Source: Nilaparvata lugens (taxonomy: Eukaryota > Arthropoda > Insecta > Hemiptera > Delphacidae). From it: a stretch of 64,000 nt of DNA. The notes beneath the pieces are model-generated. The model saw only the letters and a program-made list of their open reading frames with translations. It did not search any database and had not been told where the DNA came from. Positions 63,871-64,000 of this stretch are shown in pieces. The position numbers were made by a program, and so were the translations under genes. Location: the NCBI RefSeq assembly GCF_014356525.2, contig NC_052511.1, positions 29,953,981-30,017,980 of the forward strand. The letters are read 5' to 3'. Each line of letters starts with the position of its first letter. Position 1 is the first letter of the stretch.

Positions 63871-64000
63871 CTGTCGAGTGTTTTAATGTGTCTCTTGTCT
63901 GTTGAGTTGATGTTTTATGTTTTTTTTTCTAAATCCACTTTTGTACTAGTCCTCAAGGGTATGATTAGTACTGATTCGGTTTTTTTTGTTCATTTCTTTT
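63871..64000 (+). other. LINE-J 3' UTR (to window end)
   Basis: T-rich sequence after the stop; the 3' terminus is outside the window. Confidence 0.5.

Larger units (their letters stand above)
36747..64000 (+). mobile_element. LINE-J: non-LTR retrotransposon split by nested insertions
   Basis: One element can be followed through five pieces: ORF1 (36747-37566), endonuclease (38685-39299), reverse transcriptase (39606-40953), motif C to thumb (57193-57672) and C-terminus (63492-63870), then 3' UTR to the window end. Each junction is an insertion with a short target duplication, and coding resumes exactly after it. The protein order (FP25K-like ORF1, APE-type endonuclease, reverse transcriptase with YADD) fits the Jockey/CR1 group. 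Inactive. Confidence 0.85.

Overview
The window is invertebrate nuclear DNA, almost certainly insect. It is AT-rich, has no bacterial-style operons, and carries arthropod-type TATA plus TCA(G/T)T core promoters, TTAGG-type repeats, a tRNA-derived SINE, several LINEs and two Polinton (Maverick) elements. A hemipteran such as a planthopper is a guess I cannot verify. I recognise no ordinary single-copy host gene. Nearly all identifiable coding sequence belongs to mobile elements.

Layout. (1) 1-16984 is most of a Polinton (Polinton 1). Its left end lies about 1.54 kb upstream of the window, inferred from its terminal inverted repeat (TIR) of about 1.94 kb. In order it carries protein-primed DNA polymerase B, two unknown ORFs, a truncated integrase with SH3-like and chromodomain parts, the packaging ATPase, a virion-protein-like ORF, a small ORF, a parvovirus-type PLA2 protein, an adenain-like protease, a penton-like minor capsid protein, a small ORF, the major capsid protein, and two uncharacterised genes. 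Many genes are broken by single in-frame stops. (2) 16985-36350 is mostly non-coding sequence with a dispersed repeat family ending in CAAGGAAAGTAA, a decayed reverse transcriptase, a SINE and tRNA-like repeats. (3) 36747 to the window end is one dismembered non-LTR retrotransposon (LINE-J) that hosts nested insertions: a 300-bp LINE tail (39300-39599, target duplication GGTGAT), a 16.2-kb LTR element on the minus strand (40954-57192, duplication CTCT), and a 5.8-kb internally deleted mini-Polinton (57673-63491, duplication CAGATT). (4) Inside the LTR element is a nearly complete minus-strand LINE (LINE-H, about 47334-54242) with three overlapping ORFs: a zinc-knuckle Gag-like protein, a complete virus-type superfamily 1 RNA helicase, and an endonuclease-reverse transcriptase.

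How the parts work together. Polinton 1 encoded its own replication, integration and virion assembly, with each transcription unit apparently driven by its own pol II promoter with TATA-to-initiator spacing of 31-33 nt. The mini-Polinton keeps related TIRs and three virion-type genes only, so it would depend on enzymes in trans. LINE-H is the most notable object: an RNA-virus helicase sits as a stand-alone middle cistron, and both ORF junctions are 14-nt ATG...TAA overlaps, which suggests coupled translation.
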